Assembly (NCBI GenBank): GCA_002280725.1
Contig: NCEM01000022.1
Span: 1-64,000 of the forward strand
Direction of reading: 5' to 3'
Origin: Alphaproteobacteria bacterium 32-64-14
GTDB lineage: Bacteria > Pseudomonadota > Alphaproteobacteria > Caulobacterales > Hyphomonadaceae
Length of the DNA stretch: 64,000 nucleotides
Shown here: piece by piece, positions 63,594-64,000 of the stretch
Numbering within the stretch: position 1 is the stretch's first letter
How the letters are laid out: each line of letters starts with the position of its first letter
Made by a program: the position numbers and the translations under genes
Notes under the pieces: model-generated
What the model saw: only the letters and a program-made list of their open reading frames with translations
Told to the model about the DNA's origin: nothing
Database searches by the model: none

Positions 63594-64000
63594 ATGGCTT
63601 TTGGGTCACGCCCTGGATGGTTAACCGCCCTGATCGTGTCCGGTTCCACGCTACTGGCCGGATGTGGGGGCGGCGAAGATGCGCCAGCGCGCGAGCCTGT
63701 GTCGCTCGACAGGTCGGCCGAGGCCGCATCGGTCAACGGGCAGATCATCTATGTCGCGGATGTCGAACTCGAGGCCCGGATGAAGGGCCTGATCGAAGCG
63801 GGCGAAACACTGGAGCCGACCAGCGTCGAATTCGACGAAATCCTGGACCAGCTGATCGAGGTGAAGCTTCTCTCGATGGAAGCGATCTCGCGCGGTCTCG
63901 ATGAGGATCCCGAGGCGCGCCACCGCCTGGAGACGGCGCGCGACAATATCCTCGGCAACATCCTGCTGGAGGCGATCGCCTCCGAGCGGATCGATGAGGC
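63594..64000 (+). CDS. SurA/PpiD-like peptidyl-prolyl isomerase lipoprotein (partial, runs off the window)
   Basis: About 135 residues visible, open at the window edge. A lipoprotein signal ends LLAGC at residue 24, then an acidic linker. From residue 46, ASVNGQIIYVADVELEARMK is the SurA N-terminal strand-helix (VNG..I...D), followed by FDEILDQLIEVKLLSMEAIS (the DQLI....L...A motif) and DPEARHRLETARDNILGNIL. A parvulin domain would be expected beyond 64000. It is probably a periplasmic chaperone for exported proteins, which suits its place next to secA. Confidence 0.82.
   Translation, partial: MAFGSRPGWLTALIVSGSTLLAGCGGGEDAPAREPVSLDRSAEAASVNGQIIYVADVELEARMKGLIEAGETLEPTSVEFDEILDQLIEVKLLSMEAISRGLDEDPEARHRLETARDNILGNILLEAIASERIDE

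Overview
The window is high-GC chromosomal DNA of an alphaproteobacterium, most likely of the Hyphomonadaceae/Caulobacterales type. This is inferred from the gene neighbourhoods (mutY with a DUF721 gene, ffs-dnaX-ybaB, rluD near rpoH, secA divergent from a SurA-like lipoprotein), the alphaproteobacterial form of DnaX and prephenate dehydratase, and a zf-CHCC protein. No species can be named from sequence alone. There is no rRNA, no recognisable tRNA, no CRISPR array and no prophage; nearly all of it is housekeeping or metabolic DNA broken up by small secreted or membrane proteins.

Layout. 0-14 kb: a DciA-like protein and mutY, an HWE-type histidine kinase, a medium/long-chain acyl-CoA ligase, a Tat-exported molybdenum hydroxylase pair with a membrane-anchored cytochrome c nearby, prephenate dehydratase, a small outer-membrane barrel, a GNAT enzyme, NudC and a TIR-domain protein. 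14-17 kb: SRP RNA, a ParD/ParE-like toxin-antitoxin pair, dnaX and ybaB. 17-30 kb: an S9 peptidase, fmt, a GNAT enzyme, truA, then the tamB/tamA envelope-assembly operon and dapE. 30-41 kb: an OmpA-domain protein, a thioesterase, a cytochrome P450, an altered rpoH, an EF-hand protein, two TonB-C proteins, rluD and PhoD. 42-53 kb: a hybrid histidine kinase, an alcohol dehydrogenase, a serine hydrolase, a broken hisI, several lipoproteins, a broken TonB-dependent receptor and an ABC ATPase. 53-64 kb: thiD with an internal gap, a PhzF-like protein, accA, an MFS exporter, secA and the start of a SurA/PPIase lipoprotein.

The most unusual structure is a set of dispersed palindromic repeats. Family A (core CCTTCGACAGGCTCAGGA) lies mostly between convergent genes. 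Family B is a 157-bp element with perfect 10-bp inverted ends, seen twice, at exactly the same length and nearly identical. Both B copies sit next to family A fragments, and each is at the ruined end of a conserved gene: rpoH loses its native C-terminus in the middle of the -35 recognition helix, where a 38-nt tandem repeat begins, and reads on through B; hisI stops matching its family after about 52 residues, just before B. A perfect 31-bp inverted repeat of a third sequence type lies between the TonB-C gene and rluD. Internal in-frame gaps in thiD and in the TonB receptor remnant add to a picture of ongoing small-scale rearrangement, although assembly error cannot be excluded from sequence alone.
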